Shown: in pieces, positions 19,525 to 31,013 of the stretch
Numbering within the stretch: position 1 is the stretch's first letter
Layout of the letters: every line of letters begins with the position of its first letter
Assembly: GCF_001890385.1 (NCBI RefSeq)
Contig: NZ_CP018221.1
Location: 2,405,501-2,469,500 of the forward strand
Reading direction: 5' to 3'
Source: Tardibacter chloracetimidivorans
Lineage (GTDB): Bacteria; Pseudomonadota; Alphaproteobacteria; Sphingomonadales; Sphingomonadaceae
Length of the DNA: 64,000 nt
The notes under the pieces: model-generated
The model's database searches: none
Told to the model about the DNA's origin: nothing
The model's input: the letters and a program-made list of their open reading frames with translations, nothing else
Translations under genes and position numbers: made by a program

Positions 19525-20342
19525 CAGGCCGCCGGACGGCGCGGCTCGCCCTCAATCTCCACCACCCGCGTGTAAAGATGCCAGGTCGCGTAGCCCAGCC
19601 ACGGAAGGACGACCGCAAGGCCGATGAACACGGGAATGCTGCCCAGAAGCAGAAGCACCGCGACGATCAATCCCCATTTCAGCATGTTGACCGGATTGTG
19701 CGCGACGGCGCGCACCGATGTCGCCACCGCCGTGCCGACATCGACCGGCCGGTCGACCAGCATCGGAAAGGACATGGCGCTGACGGTGAGGACCAGCGCC
19801 GCAAAGGCGAGGCCCACCAGATTGCCCCCGACGATCATCGTCCAGCCTTCAGGCGTGGTGAACAGCAGGCTCATGAAACTGCCGATGCCCTGCGGGTCGA
19901 GCGACCCGAGCGTCATCTGATAGATCGTCCATGCCGCACCCAGCCACAGCAGGAACAGCACGGCGAGGAACACTGTCAGCGTGACGAGCGGCACAAAGCT
20001 GGGGCCCGAAAACACGTCGAAAAAATGCCGCCAGCTTGAATCGAGGCCCCGCTCGCGACGCCGGGCAAGCTCGTAGAAGCCGGCCGCCACCGCTGGACCC
20101 AGGATGGAAATGCCCGCCGCCAGCGGAAACACCACCGGCAGCAGCGAATAGCCAAGCGCCAGGACGGCGAGCATCAGCCCGATCACCGGATAGGCAAAGC
20201 CTATGATGATGATGTCGCCCCTTTTGTCCTTGAAGTCGTCCCATCCATCGGCCAACGCGCCGCGCAGATCGCTTCCCGTGATGTCGCGTATGTGTATCTG
20301 CGCGCTTGCGAGCGCGGGCTGGACATGTTGTGCTGGTGTCAT
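19524..20342 (-). CDS. DUF2189 family integral membrane protein
   Basis: A 272-residue protein with an N-terminal soluble part and about six hydrophobic helices, among them GFAYPVIGLMLAVLALGYSL, LVTLTVFLAVLFLLWLGAAW and WGLIVAVLLLLGSIPVFIGLA. The N-terminal DLRGALADGWDDFKDKRGDI and the VLPWLGYATWHLYTRVV ending are typical of DUF2189, whose function is unknown (some members sit near cytochrome oxidase genes). A perfect 6-bp hairpin GGGGCC-GACA-GGCCCC lies 21 bp upstream of its start. Confidence 0.82.
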   Translation of the reverse strand: MTPAQHVQPALASAQIHIRDITGSDLRGALADGWDDFKDKRGDIIIIGFAYPVIGLMLAVLALGYSLLPVVFPLAAGISILGPAVAAGFYELARRRERGLDSSWRHFFDVFSGPSFVPLVTLTVFLAVLFLLWLGAAWTIYQMTLGSLDPQGIGSFMSLLFTTPEGWTMIVGGNLVGLAFAALVLTVSAMSFPMLVDRPVDVGTAVATSVRAVAHNPVNMLKWGLIVAVLLLLGSIPVFIGLAVVLPWLGYATWHLYTRVVEIEGEPRRPAA

Positions 20343-20724
20343 TCAGGCGGCCTCCTCTGCCATGGGGCCGACAGGCCCCTTGTTACGCAAAGCGCCGGCC
20401 TTTCCTCGAACGAACGGGCTGGATCGCGGCAATCAAATCCGCCGTGCATTGGCACTCGAAACCGCCTGCGGCGCTTCCATCATCTTGCAGGCACCATACG
20501 CCGCAAACGGCCCCATTGACGGACAGGCGCTGCGGCAAGCCCTTAGTGGCCGGTTTTCCGACTATATGCGCTGACGGCCAAGGCCGCAATCGCCCATCGA
20601 GACGTCGCGAATGGCGGGTTCCTGACGTTTTTTCGGCAAAGCCATTGCGCATCGCAGCAATTTTTCGGATGTTGGACCTCAAGGCGGCGTCCGCTGGCTT
20701 GCGCTCTCTAAACCGGAACATCGC
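20343..20724. other. Intergenic region between DUF2189 gene and ybaL
   Basis: 382 bp without a credible gene. Short frames cross it but lack codon bias, ribosome sites or recognisable motifs. It should carry divergent promoters. Apart from the GGGGCC/GGCCCC hairpin at 20364-20379 and an AT-rich TTTTTTCGG run near 20620, nothing stands out. Confidence 0.5.
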
Positions 20725-22362
20725 ATGCACCATGAAACGCCATTGATCGGAACCATCGTCGTGGGACTGGTCGTGGCGTTCATTTTCGGCGCGCTGGCGC
20801 AACGGCTGCGCGTCTCTCCGGTCGCGGGCTATCTGTTCGCCGGTGTTGCGGTCGGCCCGTTCACCCCCGGCTTTGTCGCGGACCGCGAACTGGCGCTGGA
20901 ACTGGCCGAGCTTGGCGTCATCCTGCTGATGTTCGGCGTCGGCCTTCACTTTTCGCTGCGCGACCTCCTGTCGGTCCGCAAGATCGCGGTGCCTGGGGCC
21001 ATCGTTCAGATCACCGCGGCGACGCTGATGGGCATGGGTCTTGCCTGGGTGCTGGACTGGAGCATGCTCGCCGGATTCTTCTTCGGCCTGTCGCTGTCGG
21101 TGGCGAGCACCGTGGTTCTGCTGCGCGCGCTTCAGGCCCATAACCTGATCGAGACCGAGCGCGGACGCATCGCCACCGGCTGGCTGATCGTGGAAGACCT
21201 GGTGATGGTGCTTGCGCTGGTGCTTCTGCCCGCCATCGCGCAAATGGCGAACGATGGCGACGGATCGCCTGCCGCCCTGCTCTGGCCGTTCCTGCTGACC
21301 GCAGGCAAGGTGGCGGGCTTCATCGCCTTCGTGCTGATTGTCGGACGTCGGGTGATCCCCTGGGTGCTGCACTGGGTCGCGCACACCGGATCGCGCGAAC
21401 TGTTTCGCCTCGCGGTGCTGGCAATCGCCCTTGGCGTCGCCTTCGGCGCTGCAAAGCTTTTCAACGTGTCGTTCGCGCTCGGCGCTTTCTTTGCCGGGAT
21501 GATCCTTGGCGAGACGCGCCTCAGCCAGCGCGCGGCCGAAGAGACGCTGCCGCTGCGCGATGCATTCGCCGTGCTGTTCTTCGTTTCGGTGGGCATGCTC
21601 TTCAACCCCACGATCCTGATCGAACGGCCATGGTCGGTGCTCACCACCGTGCTCATCATCGTGGTGGGCAAGTCGATTGCCGCCTATGCGATCGTCCGCC
21701 TCTTCGCCCATCCGCACCGCACGGCGCTGACCGTCGCTGCAAGCCTCGCCCAGATCGGCGAGTTCTCCTTCATTCTGGCCGGGCTTGGCGTCGGGCTTGG
21801 CGTGATGCCCGAGGATGGACGCGACCTGATTCTGGCCGGCGCGATCCTGTCCATCCTGCTGCACCCGTTCATCGTTTCGGTGATCGAAAGGGAAAGGAAG
21901 GAGGCCGGAGGACTATCCGAAGCGCCCGCTCCGGCGTCTTCGGCGGAAGAGGCGCCCAATCCCCGGATCGTGCTGGTGGGCTACGGCCGCGTCGGGAGCC
22001 TTGTCGGCGCGGAACTGAAGGCGCGCGGACGTCCGTTCACCGTGATCGAGGAACGCGGCGACTTTGCCGATGCTGCGCGCAACGACGGCGCGGACGTGAT
22101 CGTGGGCAACGCCGTCGACGACAAGGTCCTGCAATCGGCGAGGCTTGCGACCGCCGCCAAGCTGCTTGTCGCGATACCCGAAGGATATGACGCGGGACAG
22201 ATCGTGCAGAAGGCGCGCGCCAGCCATCCGGACCTGACCATCGTCGCGCGCGCTCACTCGGAGGAAGAGGTGGAACACCTGAACCGGCTGGGCGCGCACA
22301 ACGTCATCATGGGCGAGCGCGAGATCGCAACGAAGATGGTCAGCTATCTCGGCGCGCGTTGA
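20725..22362 (+). CDS. ybaL: YbaL/KefB-type cation:proton antiporter with TrkA-N domain
   Basis: A 545-residue CPA2 family protein. About 12 transmembrane helices fill residues 1-390, including VAGYLFAGVAVGPFTPGF and FFVSVGMLFNPTIL. A C-terminal NAD-binding RCK (TrkA-N) domain begins near residue 412 with IVLVGYGRVGSLVGAELKARG. It is expected to exchange K+ or Na+ for protons under nucleotide or thiol control. E. coli YbaL has the same domain order. It ends 15 bp from convergent gyrB. Confidence 0.9.
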   Translation: MHHETPLIGTIVVGLVVAFIFGALAQRLRVSPVAGYLFAGVAVGPFTPGFVADRELALELAELGVILLMFGVGLHFSLRDLLSVRKIAVPGAIVQITAATLMGMGLAWVLDWSMLAGFFFGLSLSVASTVVLLRALQAHNLIETERGRIATGWLIVEDLVMVLALVLLPAIAQMANDGDGSPAALLWPFLLTAGKVAGFIAFVLIVGRRVIPWVLHWVAHTGSRELFRLAVLAIALGVAFGAAKLFNVSFALGAFFAGMILGETRLSQRAAEETLPLRDAFAVLFFVSVGMLFNPTILIERPWSVLTTVLIIVVGKSIAAYAIVRLFAHPHRTALTVAASLAQIGEFSFILAGLGVGLGVMPEDGRDLILAGAILSILLHPFIVSVIERERKEAGGLSEAPAPASSAEEAPNPRIVLVGYGRVGSLVGAELKARGRPFTVIEERGDFADAARNDGADVIVGNAVDDKVLQSARLATAAKLLVAIPEGYDAGQIVQKARASHPDLTIVARAHSEEEVEHLNRLGAHNVIMGEREIATKMVSYLGAR

Positions 22363-22377
22363 GACGGCGCGATCTGG

Positions 22378-24864
<2,487 letters not shown>

Positions 24865-24914
24865 TCACCAAAACCAAAGCATTAGAAGCATCGCCCGCCG
24901 TGCGGCAGAGTCGG

Positions 24915-24931
24915 TGTTCCACAATGGAACA
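24915..24931. promoter_or_regulatory. Inverted repeat TGTTCC-N5-GGAACA upstream of gyrB
   Basis: A perfect 6-bp inverted repeat with a 5-nt spacer, 63 bp upstream of the gyrB start and 93 bp upstream of the PEP-CTERM start. Its size fits a dimeric repressor site. It is not the alphaproteobacterial LexA pattern (direct GTTC-N7-GTTC), nor a good DnaA box. Confidence 0.35.
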
Positions 24932-24952
24932 AAGGGCGAAAATCCCTTAAAA

Positions 24953-24979
24953 TTAACCATTTGCTATGAGTTAACCATT
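24953..24979 (+). promoter_or_regulatory. Two TTAACCATT direct repeats, CtrA-like half-sites
   Basis: TTAACCATT occurs at 24953-24961 and again at 24971-24979. TTAACCAT is the 8-mer motif reported for CtrA regulation in Caulobacter. They lie 45-70 bp upstream of the PEP-CTERM start codon, where a promoter is expected. Whether CtrA binds here is inferred from the match only. Confidence 0.4.
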
Positions 24980-24987
24980 ATTACCAG

Positions 24988-25020
24988 CCCCGGGGTCGAA
25001 CATTCCTTTTCGGGGTTTTT
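24988..25020 (+). promoter_or_regulatory. Short hairpin with T-run directly before the PEP-CTERM start codon
   Basis: CCCCG and CGGGG can pair across an 18-nt loop and are followed by TTTTT, ending 3 nt before the ATG at 25024. The right arm holds the only G-rich stretch usable as a ribosome site, so the hairpin could mask it or attenuate transcription. The 5-bp stem is weak. Confidence 0.3.
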
Positions 25021-25023
25021 GAT

Positions 25024-25635
25024 ATGACGCGTCCATTAAGCGCCTGGATTGCAGCGACGGCCGCCCTGCTGGTGACCGCAACGCCCGCGAGCGCGAACGA
25101 ACTTGTCACCAACGGTGGCTTTGAAAGCGATTTCACCGGCTGGCTGCTGAGCGGCAGCGCCGATTATGCGGGCGTCGGCGGCGGCATGGTGAACAGCGGC
25201 GCAAACGCCGCCTATTTCGGGCCGGTCGGAGCCACCGCATCGATCAGCCAGGTGCTGAACACCGTCGCGGGGCAAAGCTATGACGTGTCCTTCTACCTCC
25301 AGAACAGCGGTGCGGGCACGAACAGCTTCGACGTGTTCTTCGGCGGCGGGGCGGCGCAGATCAGCTATGTCGATGCGCTCGCAATGCCGTGGACGAGATT
25401 GTCGTTCACCGGAACCGCGGTGTCCGATCTGACGACGCTGGTGTTCAGCTTCAGGCACGATCCGTCCTTTTACTATCTGGACGATGTGTCGGTGCAGTCC
25501 ATCGCGCCGCCCGCCGCCGCCATTCCGGAACCGGCGAGCTGGGCGATGATGATCGCGGGCTTCGGAATGACCGGGCTTGCGCTCCGCCGCCGGGCGCGGC
25601 GGCCCTTCAGCCAGCTTCTATCCGGCCGCCGCTGA
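25024..25635 (+). CDS. PEP-CTERM sorted exported protein
   Basis: A 203-residue protein with signal peptide (cleavage near ASAN at residues 22-25) and a beta-rich middle starting [15 protein letters not shown], as in carbohydrate-binding-like PEP-CTERM proteins. The sorting signal is PEPASW at 168-173, then hydrophobic [15 protein letters not shown] and a basic tail. Exosortase would cleave it for surface display or exopolysaccharide association; no exosortase is in the window. Its last 29 bp overlap the convergent end of recF. Confidence 0.9.
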   Translation: MTRPLSAWIAATAALLVTATPASANELVTNGGFESDFTGWLLSGSADYAGVGGGMVNSGANAAYFGPVGATASISQVLNTVAGQSYDVSFYLQNSGAGTNSFDVFFGGGAAQISYVDALAMPWTRLSFTGTAVSDLTTLVFSFRHDPSFYYLDDVSVQSIAPPAAAIPEPASWAMMIAGFGMTGLALRRRARRPFSQLLSGRR

Positions 25636-26701
25636 CCGCCCAGGCCCGGGCATCCGGGGCGGCTTCGAACAACGCCGCCTCGGTCCCCGTCATCCACACC
25701 TGCCCGCCACCGGCGGCCAGCCTTTCGAACAGGGCGGAGCGACGGCGCGGGTCCAGATGGGCGGCCACTTCGTCCAGCAGCAGCACGGGGCGACGCCCGG
25801 CCAGCTCGGCTACGAGATCGGCGTGCGCCAGCACCATCCCGAGCAGCAGCGCCTTCTGTTCACCCGTGGAGCAGCGGGCGGCCGGCTGATCCTTGTCCAG
25901 ATGCGTGACGTCCAGATCGGTGCGGTGCGGGCCTATGGTGGTGCGCCCGGCGGCGATATCGGCGGGACGCGACGCCGCAAGCGCCCTTTTGAGCGCCATT
26001 TCCATGTCGTCCGTGTCGGGCCGCCATCCGGCAAGCGCCACGCCGGCGCGGGCGAAGGGGCCCTCGGGCTGATCGGCGAGCCGGACAGCGAGCGCGCTGA
26101 CGGTGCGTTCGCGCGCGGCCGCAACCGTAGCGCCATGTTCGGCCATCTGCGCCTCAAGCGCCGACAGCCATGCCGCATCGGCGGGCTCGTCGCCTGCGAG
26201 AAGGCGATTTCGCGCGCGCATTGCGGCCTCATAGCGCGCGCTGTGCGTCGCATGGCCGGGCTCCAGCGCAAGCGTCAGCCGGTCCAGGAAACGGCGGCGG
26301 GCGGACGCCCCCTCGGTGAACAGCCGGTCCATGGCGGGCGTCAGCCACAGCACCGAAAGCCATTCGCCAAGCGAGGTCAGCGCGGCCGCCGCACCGTTGA
26401 TGCGAAGCTGGCGGCGCTCCGCCGCGCCGGCTGAGGTGCCGGTGCCGATCTCCACTGTGCCGCCTTCCGCCGCAAGCGAGGCCGCCACCGCGAATCCGCC
26501 GGGGCCGGGCGACCGGGCCATTTCGCCAAGCGTCGCCTGGCGAAGGCCGCGACCGGGCGCAAGGAGCGAAACCGCCTCCAGCACATTGGTCTTGCCCGCG
26601 CCGTTCTCTCCGGTGAGCACGTTCAGGCCCGCGCCCGGCACGATCACCGCATCGGCATAGGACCGGAAATTGGAAAGCGAGAGGCGGGCGACATGAACCA
26701 T
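25607..26701 (-). CDS. recF: DNA replication/repair protein RecF
   Basis: A 364-residue SMC-like ATPase that loads RecA at gaps. The N-terminus [18 protein letters not shown] leads to the Walker A loop [16 protein letters not shown]. The signature and Walker B region lies in [18 protein letters not shown] and [13 protein letters not shown]. Complete. It lies 97 bp after dnaN on the same strand and overlaps the PEP-CTERM gene by 29 bp at its 3' end. Confidence 0.96.
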   Translation of the reverse strand: MVHVARLSLSNFRSYADAVIVPGAGLNVLTGENGAGKTNVLEAVSLLAPGRGLRQATLGEMARSPGPGGFAVAASLAAEGGTVEIGTGTSAGAAERRQLRINGAAAALTSLGEWLSVLWLTPAMDRLFTEGASARRRFLDRLTLALEPGHATHSARYEAAMRARNRLLAGDEPADAAWLSALEAQMAEHGATVAAARERTVSALAVRLADQPEGPFARAGVALAGWRPDTDDMEMALKRALAASRPADIAAGRTTIGPHRTDLDVTHLDKDQPAARCSTGEQKALLLGMVLAHADLVAELAGRRPVLLLDEVAAHLDPRRRSALFERLAAGGGQVWMTGTEAALFEAAPDARAWAVSGGRIEAG

Positions 26702-26798
26702 CGCCGCCTTCCTACACGAAATCGGCTGAGGAAAACCCCGGCAGCGCTTCAGTCAGCGCGAGCGCCAGCCGGAACCGGCCGCAGCGAGAGCGGCCGAA

Positions 26799-27929
26799 TC
26801 ACACCCGCATCGGCATAAGCACATAGAGCGCCGGGCTTTTCTCGCCTTCGCGGATCAGCGTCGGCGCGGCCGCATCGGCAAGGTGGACTTCCACCTCCTC
26901 GCTTTCGATCTGGCCCAATATGTCCATCAGATAACGGGCGTTGAAGCCGATCTCGAACGGCTCGGACGCATAGACGGCGGCGACCTCTTCCTCCGCGCGG
27001 CCGTTTTCGGGCGACGTCACCGACAGCGTCACCTTGTCGCGATCCAGCGCCAGCTTCACCGCCCGCGTCTTTTCGCTGGCGATGGTCGACACGCGATCGA
27101 CGCCGTTCGACAGGCTTTTCGAATCGATCCTGAGCAGCCGGTCGTTCGCGGTGGGGATGACGCGCGAATAATCGGGGAAGGTGCCGTCGATCAGCTTCGA
27201 GGTCAGCACCGCGCCGCCAAGCGAGAACCGGATCTTCGACGATGAAAGGGAGATTTCGACGTCGCCGTCCGCCTCGTCCACCAGCTTCCTCAGTTCGGCC
27301 ACGCATTTGCGCGGCACGATGACGTCGGGCATTCCGGCCGCGCCCTGCGGCTGCGGCACGGTGACGCGGGCGAGGCGGTGACCATCGGTGGCGGCCGCCC
27401 TCAGGACCGGCTGTCCCCCTTCTTCCGACACGTGCACGAAGATGCCGTTCAGATAATAGCGCGTTTCCTCGCTGGAAATCGCAAAGCGCGTCTTGTCGAT
27501 GATCTGGCGCAGCACCGCCACCGGCAGGGTGAAGTGGGTGGGCAGCTCCCCTTCCGCGATCACCGGAAAATCATCGCGCGGCAGCGTTGCGAGGTTGAAG
27601 CGCGCGCGCCCCGCGACCACCGTCATCTTGCCCTCGGCCACGGTCAGTTCCACCTGCGCGCCTTCCGGCAGCTTGCGGACGATGTCGAACAGCGTGTGGG
27701 CGGAAACCGTGGTCGCGCCCGGCTGATCGACATGGGCCGTGGCCGACTCCACGATCTGGAGATCGAGATCGGTCGCCATCAGCCTCAGCCCGCTTGCGCC
27801 GGACACCGGATCGCCGCTGGCTTCGATCAGCACGTTCGACAGGATCGGGATGGTGTTCCTGCGTTCAACCACGGACTGCACATGGCCCAGGCTCTTGAGC
27901 AAAGTCGCCCGCTCGATCGTTGCCTTCAT
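26799..27929 (-). CDS. dnaN: DNA polymerase III beta sliding clamp
   Basis: A 376-residue clamp protein with three repeats of the clamp fold. The start MKATIERATLLKSL is typical and is chosen over an ATG 21 bp upstream. HVQSVVERRNTIPILSNVL, ETRYYLNGIF, ATDGHRLA and the C-terminal YVLMPMRV match the family. It tethers DNA polymerase III and binds RecF-pathway partners. It is followed by recF on the same strand. Confidence 0.97.
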   Translation of the reverse strand: MKATIERATLLKSLGHVQSVVERRNTIPILSNVLIEASGDPVSGASGLRLMATDLDLQIVESATAHVDQPGATTVSAHTLFDIVRKLPEGAQVELTVAEGKMTVVAGRARFNLATLPRDDFPVIAEGELPTHFTLPVAVLRQIIDKTRFAISSEETRYYLNGIFVHVSEEGGQPVLRAAATDGHRLARVTVPQPQGAAGMPDVIVPRKCVAELRKLVDEADGDVEISLSSSKIRFSLGGAVLTSKLIDGTFPDYSRVIPTANDRLLRIDSKSLSNGVDRVSTIASEKTRAVKLALDRDKVTLSVTSPENGRAEEEVAAVYASEPFEIGFNARYLMDILGQIESEEVEVHLADAAAPTLIREGEKSPALYVLMPMRV

Positions 27930-28094
27930 TTCCGTCTTCTTGCCCCACAAGAGAAGTCTTCGGCGCGACTATAGCGGCCTTCGCGCCGCCCGCCAGTGGG
28001 TAAGCGCAGGAAAAGGGCAGGCACATGCGCTCCGGCCCCATCTTTTGAACGAAGGGGATGTTGCGCCAGCGCCGCATCCGCCGCACAAGACGGC

Positions 28095-28604
28095 ATGGGC
28101 TGGATGCGGGTTCTGATGCTTGCCGGGGGGGTTGTGGCGGCCTGCCATCCGGCGACGGCGGCCGAGGCGCGCGACGCGCTCGGCGTGCATGGCGCATGGG
28201 CCGCCTTTAGCGACGACAAGCCCCGGCGGTGCTTTGCGATCAGCGAGCCTGACAGGGCGATCTCCCCGACAGATCCGCAATGGCGGCCATATTTCTCGAT
28301 CAGCCACTGGCCGGACAAGAAGATCAGCAGCCAAGTGCATTTTCGCCTGTCGAAGCCGCGCAGGCCCGGCAAGCCGCTGCGGCTGACGGTGGGCAATGCG
28401 CGCTTCGGGCTGGTATCGGCGGGAGCCGAAGCCTGGGCTCCGGACGCGGCGACGGACAGCGCCATTCTGGCCGCCCTGCGGGAAAGCCGCCGGGCTACCG
28501 TCAGCGGCGTCGCGCGGGATGGAACCGCGATCCGCGACGGTTATCTGCTGGATGGCGCGGCAACCGCGATCGACGCCGCGCGGCTCGCCTGCGCGCGCGG
28601 TTGA
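28095..28604 (+). CDS. Exported protein resembling invasion-associated locus B (IalB)
   Basis: A 169-residue exported protein. The N-terminal MRVLMLAGGVVAACHP has either a lipobox-like VAAC or a type I site after ATAAEA. The middle WAAFSDDKPRRCFAISEPD resembles the start of IalB-like domains, which carry a Trp and Cys in this arrangement. A second part is WRPYFSISHWPDKK. Two ATGs (28095, 28104) could start it. Its function is unknown. It lies divergent from dnaN and 13 bp from convergent patatin. Confidence 0.65.
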   Translation: MGWMRVLMLAGGVVAACHPATAAEARDALGVHGAWAAFSDDKPRRCFAISEPDRAISPTDPQWRPYFSISHWPDKKISSQVHFRLSKPRRPGKPLRLTVGNARFGLVSAGAEAWAPDAATDSAILAALRESRRATVSGVARDGTAIRDGYLLDGAATAIDAARLACARG

Positions 28605-28617
28605 AGGCAGGCCGGGT

Positions 28618-30924
28618 TCAGCCGATCTCCCGTTCCAGGCTGTCGAGCAGTTCGCCGATGCTGGTCAGGTGCGGCCGCTCGGCCGCCAATATGGCGCGGA
28701 AGGCCCGCCGCTTGAAGGCAAGCACCCGGTCGGGCGGCAGGGCCAGCTTTTGCGGCAGGGTGGAGACGAGGATGTCGATCAGCCGCTCCGCGCCGTGCAG
28801 CCTGCCCCACAGATAGTCGTTCTCGCGATAGGTGCGGCTGAAGAACGCGCCGAAGCTGTTGAACTGAATGCCCTTGAGCGTCGCCTCCGCGCCGCCGCCG
28901 CGAATGGTCGCGGCGTCATCGGGAGCGATCCTGTCGACCTTCACCGGGTCGAACTCGTCCAGTCCCTCGCCCTGGAGCAGTGGCAAGGTGGCCAGGTCGT
29001 AAAAGGGAAAACCCAGATAGGCGTGAAGCAGCTGCCGCCTGTCCGCCTTGTCCTGAAAGGCGTGGAAGGCCTCCGACAGACGCTCGTCGGCGGCGGCGTC
29101 AAGCTCGCGCAGGTCGAACACCTCGGCCGCCCGTTCAAGCGCCAATGCAACCGCTTCGGACGTGTCGAGCCTGACCTCGGTCAGCCGTTCCGAAAGCGCA
29201 TCCGGCCGCCGCAGCTCCAGAAAGGGCGCAAGGCTGTCGTAAACGGCAGCGCGCGCGGTATCGATGGCGGAGAGATCGGCTTCCGGCGCTTCGGCCATCT
29301 CGACCAGACGCCGGGCGAGCAACCGCAGCCGCCTGATCCTGAAGCCGACGTCATAACGGCGGAAGAAATCGACCGCTTCGGCCGTCGCGCCCGAGCGGCT
29401 GTCGGCAATGTGATCGAGCCTGCGGTCGCGCGCCCACAGCCACAGGATCGTCCTCACGCGCTCCATATTGGGCCGCACGTCCTCGCCCGCGCCCAGCAGC
29501 AGCGCGTTCGCCAGCTCGTCCAGAATGCCCGACAGCTTTTGATGGCCATAGGCGGAATAGGCAAAGCCCGCCTCGCGCGCGGCTGCGGACTGCGCCTTTG
29601 AGCGCCAGTTCGCCAGCCGTTGCGGCGTGGGCCGGTCGATGAAGAAGGTGCCGCCCAGCTCGCGCTCGATCGCCGCGTCCACCTCGGGCTGCATACCCAC
29701 CACGATCCTGCGCATTTCGCGGATGCGGCGGGACATGCCTTCGATCGCCTCCAGATTGTCGCGGATCGGCTGTTCGCGCGGCAGGTCGGACAGCGCCTTC
29801 AATATGGTGGTGAAAAAGCCCGGCTGGCCGTCGCGGCTCCCCAGCGATACGGAGCGGCGGCCCGGCTTCGGGTCGATGTAGACAAAGCGGCGGTCCACCT
29901 CGCGGTGCGCGGGGCGATTGCGCAGCGCGCCGATCGCGGGGCGGAACGGAGCATTGGCGAGAACCGATCCGTCGATCAGCGAAGCGTCCTCGGCCGTAAG
30001 CCCCGCCGCCTTGCGGCGCGGAAACACACGCTGGAGGAAGGCGTCGCGCCCCGGCCATTTTATCCCGGCGGCCGCCAGCACCCGGTCCAGCTCCTTCACC
30101 TGAAAGGGCGGAAAGGCTCCGGGAAAGCTGGACGTCGCCCGCGCCGCGAACAGCAGCCCCGGGATGTCGCCCAGCGGCCGGGCCTGATCGCCATAGCCCG
30201 AAAAGGAAATGACCAGCCGGTGCTCGGTCTCCATCACCCGGGGCGGGGAATTGAGCGACAGCTGTTCAGGGTGCCCGGCCAGATCGGTGACGGTGACGAA
30301 CAGGTCCAGCGGCTGTTCGTCCGGAATCAGTCGGGGGCCGCGCTTGCCCTTTTCCATCGCAAGAAAGGCTTCGAGCAGCAGGCCGGTGAACACCTCGCCG
30401 CCAAATGGCGGCTCGAACCAACGCGAGCGGATGAAGCGCGAAAGCTTTGCCCGCACCTCCTCGCGCGCCGCCGGCTCCACCAGCGTGTCGACGGTTTCGT
30501 CCCGCCGCCGCCCCGCCGCCCAGGCGATGGGCGTGGCCCAGAGCTTCGTCAGCGCCGTCGCCGGCCGCGCCTCCGGGTCCAGCAGCGTCTCGATGTCGGC
30601 GTTGTTCAGCCACAGATCGCGCAACGGCTCCATGTCCGCGCCGGTCGTGATCGCATGGGCGAGGAAAATGCCGTTGATGCCTCCAGCAGATGCTCCGGCG
30701 ATGATGTCGCTCAGCACGCGCAGCCGGAGATTGGGGGCAACCTCCTCCAGCAGGGCGGCATAGACGGCGGCGGTGTCGGTCAGTTCGGCGACGGCTTCGG
30801 AGGCGTGCGCCGCCTGGCTCGCCTGGAGGAGCTTCCAAATCTCCTTGACGATACCGTGCATGTAGACCGCAAGGCTGACCCCGCCATAGCAGATCAGCGC
30901 CAGCCTGACTTCCTTGGTGCGCAT
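28618..30924 (-). CDS. Large patatin-like phospholipase
   Basis: A 768-residue patatin-family protein. The oxyanion region is ICYGGVSLAVYMHGI, the nucleophile serine is in IIAGASAGGINGIF, and the catalytic Asp is in SLIDGSVLANAPF. The long C-terminal half is helical and matches the DUF3376-type extension of this group. It probably hydrolyses acyl esters of phospholipids or neutral lipids. No signal peptide is seen, so it is cytosolic or membrane-peripheral. A 13-bp gap separates it from the convergent IalB-like gene. Confidence 0.88.
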   Translation of the reverse strand: MRTKEVRLALICYGGVSLAVYMHGIVKEIWKLLQASQAAHASEAVAELTDTAAVYAALLEEVAPNLRLRVLSDIIAGASAGGINGIFLAHAITTGADMEPLRDLWLNNADIETLLDPEARPATALTKLWATPIAWAAGRRRDETVDTLVEPAAREEVRAKLSRFIRSRWFEPPFGGEVFTGLLLEAFLAMEKGKRGPRLIPDEQPLDLFVTVTDLAGHPEQLSLNSPPRVMETEHRLVISFSGYGDQARPLGDIPGLLFAARATSSFPGAFPPFQVKELDRVLAAAGIKWPGRDAFLQRVFPRRKAAGLTAEDASLIDGSVLANAPFRPAIGALRNRPAHREVDRRFVYIDPKPGRRSVSLGSRDGQPGFFTTILKALSDLPREQPIRDNLEAIEGMSRRIREMRRIVVGMQPEVDAAIERELGGTFFIDRPTPQRLANWRSKAQSAAAREAGFAYSAYGHQKLSGILDELANALLLGAGEDVRPNMERVRTILWLWARDRRLDHIADSRSGATAEAVDFFRRYDVGFRIRRLRLLARRLVEMAEAPEADLSAIDTARAAVYDSLAPFLELRRPDALSERLTEVRLDTSEAVALALERAAEVFDLRELDAAADERLSEAFHAFQDKADRRQLLHAYLGFPFYDLATLPLLQGEGLDEFDPVKVDRIAPDDAATIRGGGAEATLKGIQFNSFGAFFSRTYRENDYLWGRLHGAERLIDILVSTLPQKLALPPDRVLAFKRRAFRAILAAERPHLTSIGELLDSLEREIG

Positions 30925-31013
30925 TGCCCGGCAGCATAGCCGCGCGGCAGCGCGGATGCGAGAAATATCGGGCGGCGCTTGTTCCCCATACGTTCTTCGC
31001 TATAAGACGCCCC

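Noticed and set aside
20364..20379. GGGGCC-GACA-GGCCCC hairpin as a terminator
   Set aside because: It has a short stem without a T-run and lies upstream of, not after, a gene; it is mentioned only as a possible leader hairpin.
20383..21864. A 493-codon minus-strand frame opposite ybaL
   Set aside because: Its His/Gln/Glu-rich translation is the usual antisense of hydrophobic membrane helices, and ybaL has unmistakable domains.
24915..24931. Inverted repeat as a LexA or DnaA box
   Set aside because: Alphaproteobacterial LexA sites are direct GTTC-N7-GTTC repeats and this one is inverted; TGTTCCACA differs at two positions from the DnaA box and stands alone.
30924..31013. Thirty extra N-terminal codons for RadA
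   Set aside because: RadA begins with MAKLLKTYVCQSCG in the family, and the extension overlaps the divergent patatin start.
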